Source: an uncultured Paracoccaceae bacterium
GTDB lineage: Bacteria; Pseudomonadota; Alphaproteobacteria; Rhodobacterales; Rhodobacteraceae
Reading direction: 5' to 3'
DNA length: 64,000 nt
NCBI GenBank assembly: GCA_947495295.1
Contig: CANLYJ010000002.1
Coordinates: forward strand, 620,001-684,000
This document shows positions 42,224 to 50,638 of this stretch, piece after piece. How positions within the stretch are numbered: position 1 is the first letter of the stretch; each line of letters starts with the position of its first letter. The notes under the pieces were generated by a model, which worked only from the letters and a program-made list of their open reading frames with translations, did no database searches and had not been told where the DNA came from. The position numbers were made by a program, and so were the translations under genes.

Positions 42224-43456
42224 TCACTCCATCTTGACCGGCGCGCCACCGGCAAAATTATTCACCTCGTGATAGCTGATCGGATCTTCCTGCATCTGCA
42301 GATGCAGCCCGTCGCCCTGATAAGGATGCGCGCGGGCGAGCTCTTCGTCAAAATCAATGCCAAGGCCGGGTGCGGTGGGGACAGGAATATAGCCGCCCTC
42401 GACCGTGATACTGCCCTTGATCAGGTCATGATGGAACGGGGTTTCGATCGTTTCCGCCATCAGGATGTTTGGAATGGCCGCCGCCAATTGCACATTGGCC
42501 GCCCATTCCACCGGGCCTGCATACAGGTGCGGCGCCAGTTGCGCGTTATAGGCTTCGGCCAGTGTTGCGATCTTCTTGCCTTCCCAGATGCCGCCCGCCC
42601 GGCCCAAAGCCGGTTGCAGGATCGTGGCCGCACCACTGCGCAGGATGGGTGCAAACTCCGCCGCTGTTGTTAGCCGTTCGCCCGTGGCGACCGGGATACG
42701 GACGGCGTTTGCGACTTTCGCCATCTCGGCGACATTGTCGGGGGGGATTGGTTCTTCGTACCAAAGCGGTTGATAGGGTTCGAGCGCCTGACCCAAGCGA
42801 ATGGCCCCGCCGGTGCTGAACTGCCCGTGGGTGCCAAATAGCAGATCAGCACGGTCGCCAACGGCATCCCGGATCGCCTTGCAGAACGCCACGGATAGAT
42901 CGATATCGCCCATTGCGGGCATATGACCACCACGGATCGTGTAGGGGCCAGCAGGGTCAAACTTGACGGCGGTATATCCTTTTTCCACCATATCCAACGC
43001 CACTTCTGCCGCCATATCAGGGCTGGCCCAGAAGGCAGGCAGCGGATGCGATGGCCGGGGGTACAGATATGTATAGGCACGGATGCGGTCATTGGTGCGC
43101 CCGCCGATCAGGGCATGCACTGGCCGGTCGCGATGTTTGCCAAGGATATCCCAGCACGCGATCTCTAACCCCGACCACGCGCCCATGACCGTCAGATCGG
43201 GGCGCTGTGTGAAGCCAGCAGAATAGACGCGGCGGAACATCAGTTCGATGTTTTCGGGGTTTTCGCCGGCCATATGCCGCGCGAACACGTCCGTGATCAC
43301 CGCCTTCATCGCCTCTGGCCCAATGGAAGAGGCATAGCATTCGCCGTAACCCACAATCCCGGTATCGGTGGTCAGTTTGGGGATGATCCAATAGCGTCCG
43401 CCCCATCCGGGTGCGGGTGGGGCCGTGACAATGATATCAAGATCGGCGAGTTTCAT
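42224..43456 (-). CDS. mandelate racemase / muconate lactonizing enzyme family protein
   Basis: The 410-residue enolase-superfamily enzyme has an N-terminal capping domain (MKLADLDIIVTAPPAPGWGG) and a TIM barrel with GYTAVKFDPAGPY (catalytic-side Lys, about residue 167), GTHGQFS, WYEEPIPPDN and TGERLTT (Glu metal ligands). It is probably a sugar-acid dehydratase or cycloisomerase. The position that is usually an acidic metal ligand before HG reads Thr in GTHGQ, so the exact subclass is uncertain. Start MKLADLD at 43456; an upstream ATG adds 19 weak residues. It is divergent from the GNAT gene. Confidence 0.85.
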   Translation of the reverse strand: MKLADLDIIVTAPPAPGWGGRYWIIPKLTTDTGIVGYGECYASSIGPEAMKAVITDVFARHMAGENPENIELMFRRVYSAGFTQRPDLTVMGAWSGLEIACWDILGKHRDRPVHALIGGRTNDRIRAYTYLYPRPSHPLPAFWASPDMAAEVALDMVEKGYTAVKFDPAGPYTIRGGHMPAMGDIDLSVAFCKAIRDAVGDRADLLFGTHGQFSTGGAIRLGQALEPYQPLWYEEPIPPDNVAEMAKVANAVRIPVATGERLTTAAEFAPILRSGAATILQPALGRAGGIWEGKKIATLAEAYNAQLAPHLYAGPVEWAANVQLAAAIPNILMAETIETPFHHDLIKGSITVEGGYIPVPTAPGLGIDFDEELARAHPYQGDGLHLQMQEDPISYHEVNNFAGGAPVKME

Positions 43457-43486
43457 GTGGGCTGCTCTTTGCATAAGGAGGATGTC

Positions 43487-43927
43487 ATGAGCGACACAAT
43501 CACGCTTCGGCATTTAGGTCCAGATGATCTGGATGTGCTGTTAGGTGTTGCCGACGGGCTCTTTGACCATCCGATCCGCCGGGATCAGGCAGTGGCATTC
43601 CTGACTGACCCGTTGCACGAAATCGTGCTGGCATTTGACGATGACGTGGCCGTGGGGATGGCCACCGGCGTCATCATGCTGCACCCTGACAAACCGCCAG
43701 CATTCTTTGTCAGCGAGGTGGGGATACGCGACGCGTTTCAGCGACGGGGGATTGGCAAGCAGGTGACCGCCAAGTTGATGGAAATTGCTCGCGCACGCGG
43801 CTGCGAAGGCATCTGGTTGGCCACCGAAGCGGACAATATGGCCGCCCGTGCGCTTTACAACGCGCTGGAGGCGCGTGAGACCGGGGATATCGTGGTTTAT
43901 GACTGGGATGGCGCGGTGGATGGGTAG
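43487..43927 (+). CDS. GNAT family N-acetyltransferase
   Basis: The 146-residue enzyme has the GNAT fold and acetyl-CoA motif A FVSEVGIRDAFQRRGIGKQVTAKLM (about residues 74-98), then WLATEADNMAARALYNALEA. A strong AAGGAGG precedes the ATG. It resembles aminoglycoside-type small GNATs, but the substrate cannot be told. The stop codon directly abuts a palindromic repeat. Confidence 0.88.
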   Translation: MSDTITLRHLGPDDLDVLLGVADGLFDHPIRRDQAVAFLTDPLHEIVLAFDDDVAVGMATGVIMLHPDKPPAFFVSEVGIRDAFQRRGIGKQVTAKLMEIARARGCEGIWLATEADNMAARALYNALEARETGDIVVYDWDGAVDG

Positions 43928-43950
43928 GATGGGTCAAGACCCATCTTACG
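43928..43950. repeat. palindromic repeat copy 2, between GNAT and alcohol dehydrogenase
   Basis: These 23 bases are identical to 8961-8983 in xdhB (arms GATGGGTC / GACCCATC). Here the palindrome is longer, because GTAGGATGGGTC on the left pairs with GACCCATCTTAC on the right with one mismatch. It lies between convergent genes and could act as a bidirectional transcription stop. Confidence 0.7.
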
Positions 43951-43968
43951 ACCGGGCCTCTGTTGCGC

Positions 43969-45048
43969 TTAGTCGAACACGATCACGTTGCGTTTGGCTG
44001 CGCCGGTTTTCGTATCGGCAATCGCCTCATTAATCTGTTCCAGTGTCCAGCGTCCGGAGATCAGCTCATCGAGCTTCAACCGGCCCTGTTCATACAAATC
44101 CACCATCCAGGGGATATCCCGCGCGATCACCACATCCCCCATCTTGGACCCGACCATGCCTTGCCCGGTTGCAGCAAGCATCACCGGCTCATAGCTGGAT
44201 TTTGCCCCGGTATGCGGCATCCCCACCATGATTACCTTGCCCCCATTGGCCAGATATTGCGGGGCCTGATCATAGGCCGGGATCGCCCCTACGGTCACAA
44301 ACACCGCATCAGCACCACGCCCTAGCGCCTTTTTCGCGGTCCGCCATGGTTTTTCTGATGTGGCCAGCACCCCGTGGGTGGCGCCGAAATCCCGCGCCAT
44401 GGCCAGCTTCTCATCCGACATATCCACCGCCACGATACGCCGCGCGCCCGCGATCCGCGCGCCCTGGATCGCGTTCAGCCCGACACCGCCCGCCCCGATG
44501 ACCACCACATCCTGCCCGGCACGCAGATTGGCTGCGTTCACCACGGCACCGACGCCCGTGATCACGCCACAGGCGAGAAGCGATGCCGCCTCCATCGGGA
44601 TGGTGTCGGAGAGTTTGACCACCTGACTTTGATCAACAACCACCCGTTCGGCAAAGCCGCCGGTATACATCGCCTGATGCAAGGGTGCACCGTCAGCTGT
44701 GGTCAATGGCCCGCCTTCAAACCCTGTTTCACAGGCCACGGGCCTGCCGCCCGCGCAGGATGGGCAGGTGCCACAGGCGCGGATCAGCGTGACCACAACC
44801 GGATCACCGGGGGCCAGACCGCGCACGCCATCGCCAACCGCGCTGACCGTTCCTGCGGCTTCGTGCCCGTAAACGGCCGGTAACGTGCCGCCCCAGGCCC
44901 CATCCATGTAGGAAATATCAGAATGGCAGATCGCGCAGGCTTTCAACGTGACCTCAATTTCGCCAGCCATGGGGGCGGCAAGCTGTACCGTTTCGATGCG
45001 CAGCGGTTCGCCAAAGGCATGGCATATGGCGGCTTTGATTTCGGGCAT
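43969..45048 (-). CDS. zinc-dependent alcohol dehydrogenase (class III-like MDR)
   Basis: The 359-residue medium-chain dehydrogenase has the catalytic zinc ligands in CAICHSDIS (Cys about residue 38) and GHEAAG, and structural zinc cysteines in CGTCPSCAGGRPVAC. The NAD-binding motif is GAGGVGLNAIQGARIAGA (about residue 180). The order matches NAD-dependent alcohol/aldehyde dehydrogenases of the Rxyl_3153/AdhC type. It stands between GNAT and MFS genes; its in vivo alcohol is unknown. Confidence 0.9.
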   Translation of the reverse strand: MPEIKAAICHAFGEPLRIETVQLAAPMAGEIEVTLKACAICHSDISYMDGAWGGTLPAVYGHEAAGTVSAVGDGVRGLAPGDPVVVTLIRACGTCPSCAGGRPVACETGFEGGPLTTADGAPLHQAMYTGGFAERVVVDQSQVVKLSDTIPMEAASLLACGVITGVGAVVNAANLRAGQDVVVIGAGGVGLNAIQGARIAGARRIVAVDMSDEKLAMARDFGATHGVLATSEKPWRTAKKALGRGADAVFVTVGAIPAYDQAPQYLANGGKVIMVGMPHTGAKSSYEPVMLAATGQGMVGSKMGDVVIARDIPWMVDLYEQGRLKLDELISGRWTLEQINEAIADTKTGAAKRNVIVFD

Positions 45049-45124
45049 GAATTTGATCCTGCAAGAACTGTTCTGTTGGCAAATCTTTCACCGGCGTGAC
45101 AGGGCCGCAAGCCTGATCGCGACT

Positions 45125-46342
45125 TTATGTGACGCGGGCGCGCTTTGGTCGGGGGGTCTGCATGAAAACGGCGATGCAAAATGCGGTCAGCAGGGCCGAC
45201 AAAAGGAACGGTGCGCCGGGCAGGTAATAGGGGTTCTGCGGGGCGGTGAAATACCAGAATGTCTGCGTCACGATCAGTGGGGCGAGGATGGTCGCCACCG
45301 CATTGATCGAGGTAACGGCCCCCTGCAATTCGCCCTGTTGATCATCGGATGCGGTGCGCGACATGATCCCTTGCAAGGCAGGACCCGCGATGGACCCAAG
45401 CGCGGTGAGCGGGGTCAGTGCCAACGCCACCCATCCGTTGGTGACGAACCCCAGCAGAACAAAGGCCAGCACATCAATGGACAGTCCCAGGATCACCGCC
45501 TTGCGTTCGCCAATCAGGTTCAGGATCGGCTTCATCAGCAGGCCCTGAACCACGGCGATCCCGATCCCGAAAATACCCAGTGACAGGCCGATCATGCCCG
45601 GGGACCAATCAAACCGTTCTGCCCCGAAATAGGCCCAGACGCCGGGATAGACGAAAAAGGCGACGGTGTAGACAAAGGTGATCAGCATCAGCCGCTTTAA
45701 CCCCGGCAGCGCCCCGATATTGTTGAAGGCGCCCAGCGGGTTGGCCCGGCGCCATTCAAAAGGGCGGCGAATGCGGTCTGTCACCGTTTCAGGCAACACG
45801 AAATAGCCGAATACGGCATTGGCTGCCGCCAGAATTGCTGCCGCCCAGAACGGCGCACGGGTGCCGTATTCAGCCAGCACACCGCCCAAAAGCGGCCCCA
45901 GCACAAAGCCTACACCAAAGGCGGCCCCGATCAGCCCGAAATTCGCGGCCTTTTCTTCGGGTTTGGAAATATCGGCCATATAGGCGGCGGATGTGGATTG
46001 CGTCGCTGCCGTGATCCCCCCGATGATACGCCCAATCATCAACAGCCAGATCGTGCCCGCAACCGCCATCAGCACATAGTCAAACGCCATGATCACCAGC
46101 GAAATCAGCAAGACGGGCCTGCGGCCAAACCGATCAGACAGATTGCCGACGGTGGGGCCAAAGAGAAACTGCATGGCGGCAAAGGTTGTGGCCAGAATGC
46201 CGCCCCAGACGGCCGCATCGCTAAGCCCTGCGCCCTCAACCTCTTGGATCAGGTCGGGCATGACGGGCATGATCAGCCCGATCCCCATGGCGTCGAGCAC
46301 AACCGTAATCAGGATAAAAATGATGGGCAGGCGATTTTGCAT
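45125..46342 (-). CDS. TetA-like MFS transporter
   Basis: The 405-residue 12-helix major facilitator has the signature of the Tet(A)/TCR drug-proton antiporter family: LDAMGIGLIMPVMPDLIQEV, GNLSDRFGRRPVLLISL, and the antiporter motif GFVLGPLLGGVLAEYG. It is probably a proton-driven efflux pump; the substrate cannot be inferred. The start is 12 bases from a TAAACCG/CGGTTTA palindrome that overlaps the stop of the P450 gene. Confidence 0.88.
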   Translation of the reverse strand: MQNRLPIIFILITVVLDAMGIGLIMPVMPDLIQEVEGAGLSDAAVWGGILATTFAAMQFLFGPTVGNLSDRFGRRPVLLISLVIMAFDYVLMAVAGTIWLLMIGRIIGGITAATQSTSAAYMADISKPEEKAANFGLIGAAFGVGFVLGPLLGGVLAEYGTRAPFWAAAILAAANAVFGYFVLPETVTDRIRRPFEWRRANPLGAFNNIGALPGLKRLMLITFVYTVAFFVYPGVWAYFGAERFDWSPGMIGLSLGIFGIGIAVVQGLLMKPILNLIGERKAVILGLSIDVLAFVLLGFVTNGWVALALTPLTALGSIAGPALQGIMSRTASDDQQGELQGAVTSINAVATILAPLIVTQTFWYFTAPQNPYYLPGAPFLLSALLTAFCIAVFMQTPRPKRARVT

Positions 46343-46353
46343 TCCGCCACATT

Positions 46354-46369
46354 TAAACCGTTCGGTTTA
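46354..46369. promoter_or_regulatory. palindrome between P450 and MFS genes
   Basis: TAAACCG-TT-CGGTTTA is a 7+7 inverted repeat covering the P450 stop codon and ending 12 bases before the MFS start. Its size and symmetry suit a TetR-type repressor of the efflux gene. No cognate regulator gene is adjacent. Confidence 0.45.
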
Positions 46370-47719
46370 GTTTGCAAGAGCCTTGATGTCTCGCGTGGCC
46401 CGTTGCGTCAGCCGGACCGGCAGCCCGCCTTTGGGTTGTGGGATTGGCACTGTCTGCCAGTGGGTTGCGCCATCGCTGGCCAGTTCCACCCGGTAGCGTC
46501 GTAGCAACAGCGCCATGAACACCTTGACCTGCATGGTCGCGAAATGCAGCCCGATGCATTTATGTGCCCCACCGCCAAACGGCGCCCAGGCGTAACGGTG
46601 GCTTTGATCCTCTGCCCGGTTGGGTGAAAACCGGTCGGGGTCAAACGCATCGGGGTTGGTCCAATGTGCATCCGCCCGCAGTACGATGCCCGGTGCCGCC
46701 GTCACCCATGTGCCCGCAGGGACATTGACCCCGTTGAAGGTGAAATCGCGCGTGGCCTTGCGTGGGATAAAGGGGACAGGCGGCAGCAGGCGCAATGCCT
46801 CGCGAAACACCCTGTCCGTCGCCGTGAGAGAGGCCAGGGCCGCATCATCCAGCGGGCTATCACCCATCGCGTCAACCTCTGCAATCAGTCGGTCCTGCCA
46901 GTCGGGATAGGTACCGATGGCCCAGATCATCTTGGTCAGGCTGGCGGCCGTTGTGTCATGGGCTGCCATCAACAGGAAGTTGAAGTGATCGACGATTTCA
47001 TCATCGGTCCAGCCATTGCCATCCTCATCACGGGCCTGACACATCTGGCTAAAGAAATCGTCGCCCCCATTGGCCCGACGTTCAGGGATCATCTGCCGAA
47101 ACGTATCGCGCAGATAGGCCCGCGCCTTGATCCCCTGGCGCAGTTTTGTGAAAGGCAGCGGCTTGCGGATCACGCCGAGCGAGGCGGCGACTTCGTCCTG
47201 AAACGCCTTGTTTAACTTGGGCACACGCGGGTCATCCAGGGGCAGTCCCATGAACACCGCCGCCCCCATTTGTAGCGTCATCACCTTGATTGCCGGGAAG
47301 AAGGCAAATGACTGATCTTGCGGCCATGCCGCGATCATTTGATCCAGCGCGTCGGCCATACTGTCGCGATAGGCATCCATGACAGGCTTGCGAAAGGCCG
47401 ATTGCATGATCCGCCGATGCGCCCGGTGATCGCCGAAATCCCGCAGCATCAGCCCGCCGCCAAACAGCACATCAAGCATCTCCCAGCCGCCCTTGCTGGA
47501 GAACAGCCCGTCCGTGTCGCCAAGGATAAATTCCAGCGCATCTGCCCCGCCAAGGGACACTCGCCATTCGCCTAACAGCTTGATCTTGTAGACAGGGCCG
47601 CAGGCCTCGGTCGATCGTCCATGCAGGCCATAGGCGTCCTTGAGCAGGTCAAGGGTGTGGCCGACAAGCGGCTTGCCGGGCATGTGCGGAATATGGGCGA
47701 GGGCGGCGGTGTTGGGCAT
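46367..47719 (-). CDS. cytochrome P450
   Basis: The 450-residue heme monooxygenase has the I-helix motif AAHDTTAAS (about residue 252), the K-helix EALRLLPPVP (ExxR), and the heme-ligand loop FGGGAHKCIGLHFA with the axial Cys (about residue 393). It has no N-terminal membrane anchor, so it is soluble and needs a separate electron donor, which is not seen nearby. It may form a unit with the downstream MFS pump (24 bases apart). Substrate unknown. Confidence 0.92.
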   Translation of the reverse strand: MPNTAALAHIPHMPGKPLVGHTLDLLKDAYGLHGRSTEACGPVYKIKLLGEWRVSLGGADALEFILGDTDGLFSSKGGWEMLDVLFGGGLMLRDFGDHRAHRRIMQSAFRKPVMDAYRDSMADALDQMIAAWPQDQSFAFFPAIKVMTLQMGAAVFMGLPLDDPRVPKLNKAFQDEVAASLGVIRKPLPFTKLRQGIKARAYLRDTFRQMIPERRANGGDDFFSQMCQARDEDGNGWTDDEIVDHFNFLLMAAHDTTAASLTKMIWAIGTYPDWQDRLIAEVDAMGDSPLDDAALASLTATDRVFREALRLLPPVPFIPRKATRDFTFNGVNVPAGTWVTAAPGIVLRADAHWTNPDAFDPDRFSPNRAEDQSHRYAWAPFGGGAHKCIGLHFATMQVKVFMALLLRRYRVELASDGATHWQTVPIPQPKGGLPVRLTQRATRDIKALAN

Positions 47720-47760
47720 GCGCCAAACACTATGTCAGGTTGGCTGGATTACCAAGCTAT

Positions 47761-48252
47761 TCAGGTCGGTGACCAAGGGCTGGGTGCGCCGGTCAGGCGT
47801 ACCGTGGCCGCATCGGGTTGGTTCCAGCGGAACAGCACAATGTGCCAGCGTTCGGGTGCCCGCCGCGAGGCGTAGATCATCCCATCCGCGCCGCTGTCCC
47901 GCACAATATCCGAGGCTTTCCAACTGGTTGCAGGTTTTCCTGTGGCCCGTTCATCTGCCCATGGCACACTTGGCCAGTGCGGGTCGATCCCCAGCCGCGC
48001 GCATGTGCCGGGATCGCGTAGATCGGCCATTTTCGCATCTGTCACTTCAAGCGGGATCATCACCCGCGCGGCATCATTATCCTTGAGGTAGATATCAATG
48101 GCGATGGCTGCTGTTTCTGGGCTGGGCGAGGCGTAAAGTCCCGGTTGCCCGTTATGGTGAAAGCGTCCTTCGGGGTGGATCACCCCATCCAGCACCTGAT
48201 CCGCATATTGCGCAAAGGCGATGCGGTAAAAGGTGCCGGAGACCGTTTTCAT
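47761..48252 (-). CDS. RES-domain protein
   Basis: The 163-residue protein shows the RES pattern: FYRIAF (Arg near residue 10), VIHPEGRFHHNGQPGLYASPSPETAA, and a C-terminal MIYASRRAPERWHIVLF. RES proteins include the toxins of RES-Xre systems, which degrade NAD. No Xre-type antitoxin gene is adjacent. It starts 5 bases after the trxB stop, so it is probably co-transcribed with trxB. It may be an orphan RES enzyme rather than a toxin, and its activity cannot be judged from the sequence. Confidence 0.75.
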   Translation of the reverse strand: MKTVSGTFYRIAFAQYADQVLDGVIHPEGRFHHNGQPGLYASPSPETAAIAIDIYLKDNDAARVMIPLEVTDAKMADLRDPGTCARLGIDPHWPSVPWADERATGKPATSWKASDIVRDSGADGMIYASRRAPERWHIVLFRWNQPDAATVRLTGAPSPWSPT

Positions 48253-48256
48253 CCGC

Positions 48257-49225
48257 CTATTCGGCGGCTTGAACCGCTGGCGTATCTTCCTGTTCTGCAA
48301 GGAATTTTTCGGCGTCCAGAGCGGCCATGCAGCCCATGCCCGCGCTGGTTACCGCCTGCCGGTAAACGTGATCGGTCAGGTCACCAGCCGCAAAGACGCC
48401 GGGGATGGCTGTGCGGGTCGTGCCGGGGGCGACTTTGACATAGCCGCCATTATGGGTTTCCAGCTGATCCTTGACCAGTTCCGAGGCGGGCGCATGGCCG
48501 ATGGCGATGAACACGCCTTTGCAGGGGATTTCAGTGATTTCGCCAGTTTTGGTGTGCTTGACACGCACCCCTTCGACGCCGAGTGGCTGGTCACTGCCGT
48601 AGATTTCATCAATCTCGTGAAACCAGAGCGGTTCAATTTTTTCGTTCTTAAGTAGCCGGTTTTGAAGGATTTTTTCAGCACGCAATTCATCACGCCGGTG
48701 GACCAGCGTGACCTTGGAGGCGAAGTTGGTCAGAAACAGCGCCTCTTCCACAGCCGTGTTGCCGCCGCCGACCACAACGATTTCCTGACCACGGTAAAAG
48801 AACCCGTCACAGGTCGCACAGGCGCTGACGCCGAAGCCTTTGAACTTGTCCTCTGTCGGCAGGCCCAGCCATTTGGCGCGCGCACCGGTGGACAGGATCA
48901 CAGCGTCGGCGGTGTAGACCGTGCCGCTGTCGGATTGCGCGGTGAAAGGGCGTTTGGACAGGTCCAGCGATGTGATGATATCGCCAATGATTTCACAACC
49001 CATTGCACGTGCGTGCGCTTCCATTCTGATCATCAAATCAGGGCCTTGCACCTCTGTATCGCCGGGCCAGTTTTCAACTTCTGTGGTGGTGGTCAGCTGG
49101 CCGCCGGGTTCGATCCCTTGCACCAGGATCGGTTCCAGCATCGCCCGCGAGGCGTAAACCCCGGCGCTATAGCCTGCCGGGCCGGAGCCGATAATCAGAA
49201 CTTTGGTGTGGCGGGTCTCGGACAT
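48257..49225 (-). CDS. trxB: thioredoxin-disulfide reductase
   Basis: The 322-residue flavoprotein reduces thioredoxin with NADPH. FAD-binding GSGPAGYSAGVYASRA is near the N-terminus, the redox-active cysteines are in SACATCDGFFY (about residue 140), and the NADPH motif is GGGNTAVEEALFL. The C-terminal FAD motif is VFAAGDLTDHVYRQAVTSAGMG. I start it at MSETRH (49225); an ATG 4 codons earlier is possible. It is divergent from an Lrp-type regulator, an arrangement common in alphaproteobacteria. Confidence 0.96.
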   Translation of the reverse strand: MSETRHTKVLIIGSGPAGYSAGVYASRAMLEPILVQGIEPGGQLTTTTEVENWPGDTEVQGPDLMIRMEAHARAMGCEIIGDIITSLDLSKRPFTAQSDSGTVYTADAVILSTGARAKWLGLPTEDKFKGFGVSACATCDGFFYRGQEIVVVGGGNTAVEEALFLTNFASKVTLVHRRDELRAEKILQNRLLKNEKIEPLWFHEIDEIYGSDQPLGVEGVRVKHTKTGEITEIPCKGVFIAIGHAPASELVKDQLETHNGGYVKVAPGTTRTAIPGVFAAGDLTDHVYRQAVTSAGMGCMAALDAEKFLAEQEDTPAVQAAE

Positions 49226-49389
49226 TCTCGGCCTCATTTCACTGGTCTTTGCCTGATATAGCGAGGCTTTGCAGATGTTGAAAGACCCGGTAAGGCAAGC
49301 GTGATAAGATCATTTGTTGCCGATTTGTGAAACATTGTTGCGCACGGACTTGCGCCCGCGTAGTATTTGCAAAAATCACAGGGAATACC

Positions 49390-49890
49390 ATGCCAGGAAC
49401 GAAACTTGACGACATCGACCGAATGATTCTAGCGGAATTGCAGGCCGATGGGCGGATGACCAATGTCGAATTGGCCAAGCGGGTGGGCATTTCCGCCCCG
49501 CCATGCCTGCGCCGGGTGCGCACATTGGAAGAGCAGGGATTTATCCAAGGATATCATGCTGATGTAAATTCTCGCGAGTTGGGTTTTGAGGTTCAGGTCT
49601 TTGCCATGGTGGGCCTTGTCAGTCAGGCTGAGGCGGATTTGAGCGCGTTTGAAAACCTTTGTCAGGATTGGCCGCTGGTGCGTGAGTGTCACATGCTGAA
49701 TGGCGAGGTGGATTTTATCCTCAAATGCGTGGCCCCGGATTTGCGCACGTTTCAGCGGTTCCTGACCGAGGAACTGACCAGTGCCGAGAATGTCGCCAGC
49801 GTCAAGACATCGCTGGTTATTCGCGGGGCCAAGGACGAGCCGGGCGTGCCGTTTGACGTGCTGGAGGCGCGGCTGGCACAGGAACCCTGA
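49390..49890 (+). CDS. Lrp/AsnC family transcriptional regulator
   Basis: The 166-residue protein has an N-terminal AsnC helix-turn-helix (LDDIDRMILAELQADGRMTNVELAKRVGISAPPCLRRVRTLEEQGFI) and a C-terminal RAM ligand domain (GFEVQVFAMVGL, GEVDFILKCVAPDL). Start MPGTKLDD at 49390; an upstream in-frame codon gives a Cys-rich non-conserved extension. It is divergent from trxB and may sense an amino acid; the target is unknown. Confidence 0.9.
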   Translation: MPGTKLDDIDRMILAELQADGRMTNVELAKRVGISAPPCLRRVRTLEEQGFIQGYHADVNSRELGFEVQVFAMVGLVSQAEADLSAFENLCQDWPLVRECHMLNGEVDFILKCVAPDLRTFQRFLTEELTSAENVASVKTSLVIRGAKDEPGVPFDVLEARLAQEP

Positions 49891-49977
49891 CGCAACGTTC
49901 GGCGGGGTGCGCGCGGGACCAATTCACCGAAAACGGGCGAATCATGTGTTAACGCGTGTTTGCCAAGGAAAATCACC

Positions 49978-50016
49978 CGTCGGCAAAGCGTCGGCGCCAC
50001 GTCGGCAAAACGTCGG
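49978..50016. repeat. short tandem repeat between lrp and globin genes
   Basis: A 17-base unit CGTCGGCAAARCGTCGG occurs at 49978-49994 and 50000-50016 with one mismatch and a 22-base period, in the non-coding gap. Each unit itself contains CGTCGG twice. Confidence 0.55.
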
Positions 50017-50063
50017 ACCCCTGCGCGCGGTTGGGCGTGATGAATGCAGCGCGCGGTGGAAAG

Positions 50064-50078
50064 TTAAAGCGGCGTTAA
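50064..50078. promoter_or_regulatory. CtrA-like box upstream of the globin gene
   Basis: TTAA-AGCGGCG-TTAA is a perfect TTAA-N7-TTAA match, 126 bases before the globin start, in a gap that also holds a short tandem repeat. Confidence 0.45.
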
Positions 50079-50203
50079 GAACTGGTGGCACCTGAGGTAG
50101 GGTGGGTGCTGCATCGGCATCGGACATGCCGTCATCGTGCTGATGGCAACATTACCTAAACCTTGTGTTGTTAGCTTGCGTCCAACGCAGCAGGAGGACG
50201 GGC

Positions 50204-50620
50204 ATGACACCGGCACAGGTCGAATTGGTCAAGGATGGCTTCCAGACGATCTATCAAGACAAACAGGACTTCGCCCGCAGCTTTTTCACCTATCTGTTTC
50301 AGATTATTCCGGCTGTGCGGGAGTCGTTCCCTGAAGATATGACCGAACAGCATCGAAAGCTGGCTGAAACGCTGACTTTTGTGATTTACCACCTGCACGA
50401 CCCGGCGAAACTGCATGAAGCCGCAACAATGCTGGCTGGCAGGCATCTTGATGACAAGGCGCGGCAGCCTCATTTCGTGGCCGGCGCTGTTGCATTGGAA
50501 CGTGCGCTGGACAAACACATGCCGCGCCGTCCATCACGCGAAGAAACCGAAGCCTGGCATCAGGCCTTTCTTCTGGTGACGGATATGATGGCTGAAACGC
50601 TTGGGATCAGTGCCGCCTGA
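50204..50620 (+). CDS. single-domain globin
   Basis: The 138-residue all-helical protein follows the pattern of flavohemoglobin-type single-domain globins: TPAQVELVKDGFQTIY, FFTYLFQIIPAVRESFP, the proximal heme His in AGRHLDDKARQPHF (about residue 85), and a C-terminal helix WHQAFLLVTDMMAETL. No reductase domain follows. AGGAGG lies upstream of the ATG. Likely roles are oxygen or NO binding. Its promoter region contains one of the three perfect CtrA-like boxes of the window. Confidence 0.8.
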   Translation: MTPAQVELVKDGFQTIYQDKQDFARSFFTYLFQIIPAVRESFPEDMTEQHRKLAETLTFVIYHLHDPAKLHEAATMLAGRHLDDKARQPHFVAGAVALERALDKHMPRRPSREETEAWHQAFLLVTDMMAETLGISAA

Positions 50621-50638
50621 CAATCCGCATGATCATTT

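Noticed and set aside
49978..50016. CRISPR array
   Set aside because: Only two short units with a 5-base spacer and no cas genes; it is a simple tandem repeat.
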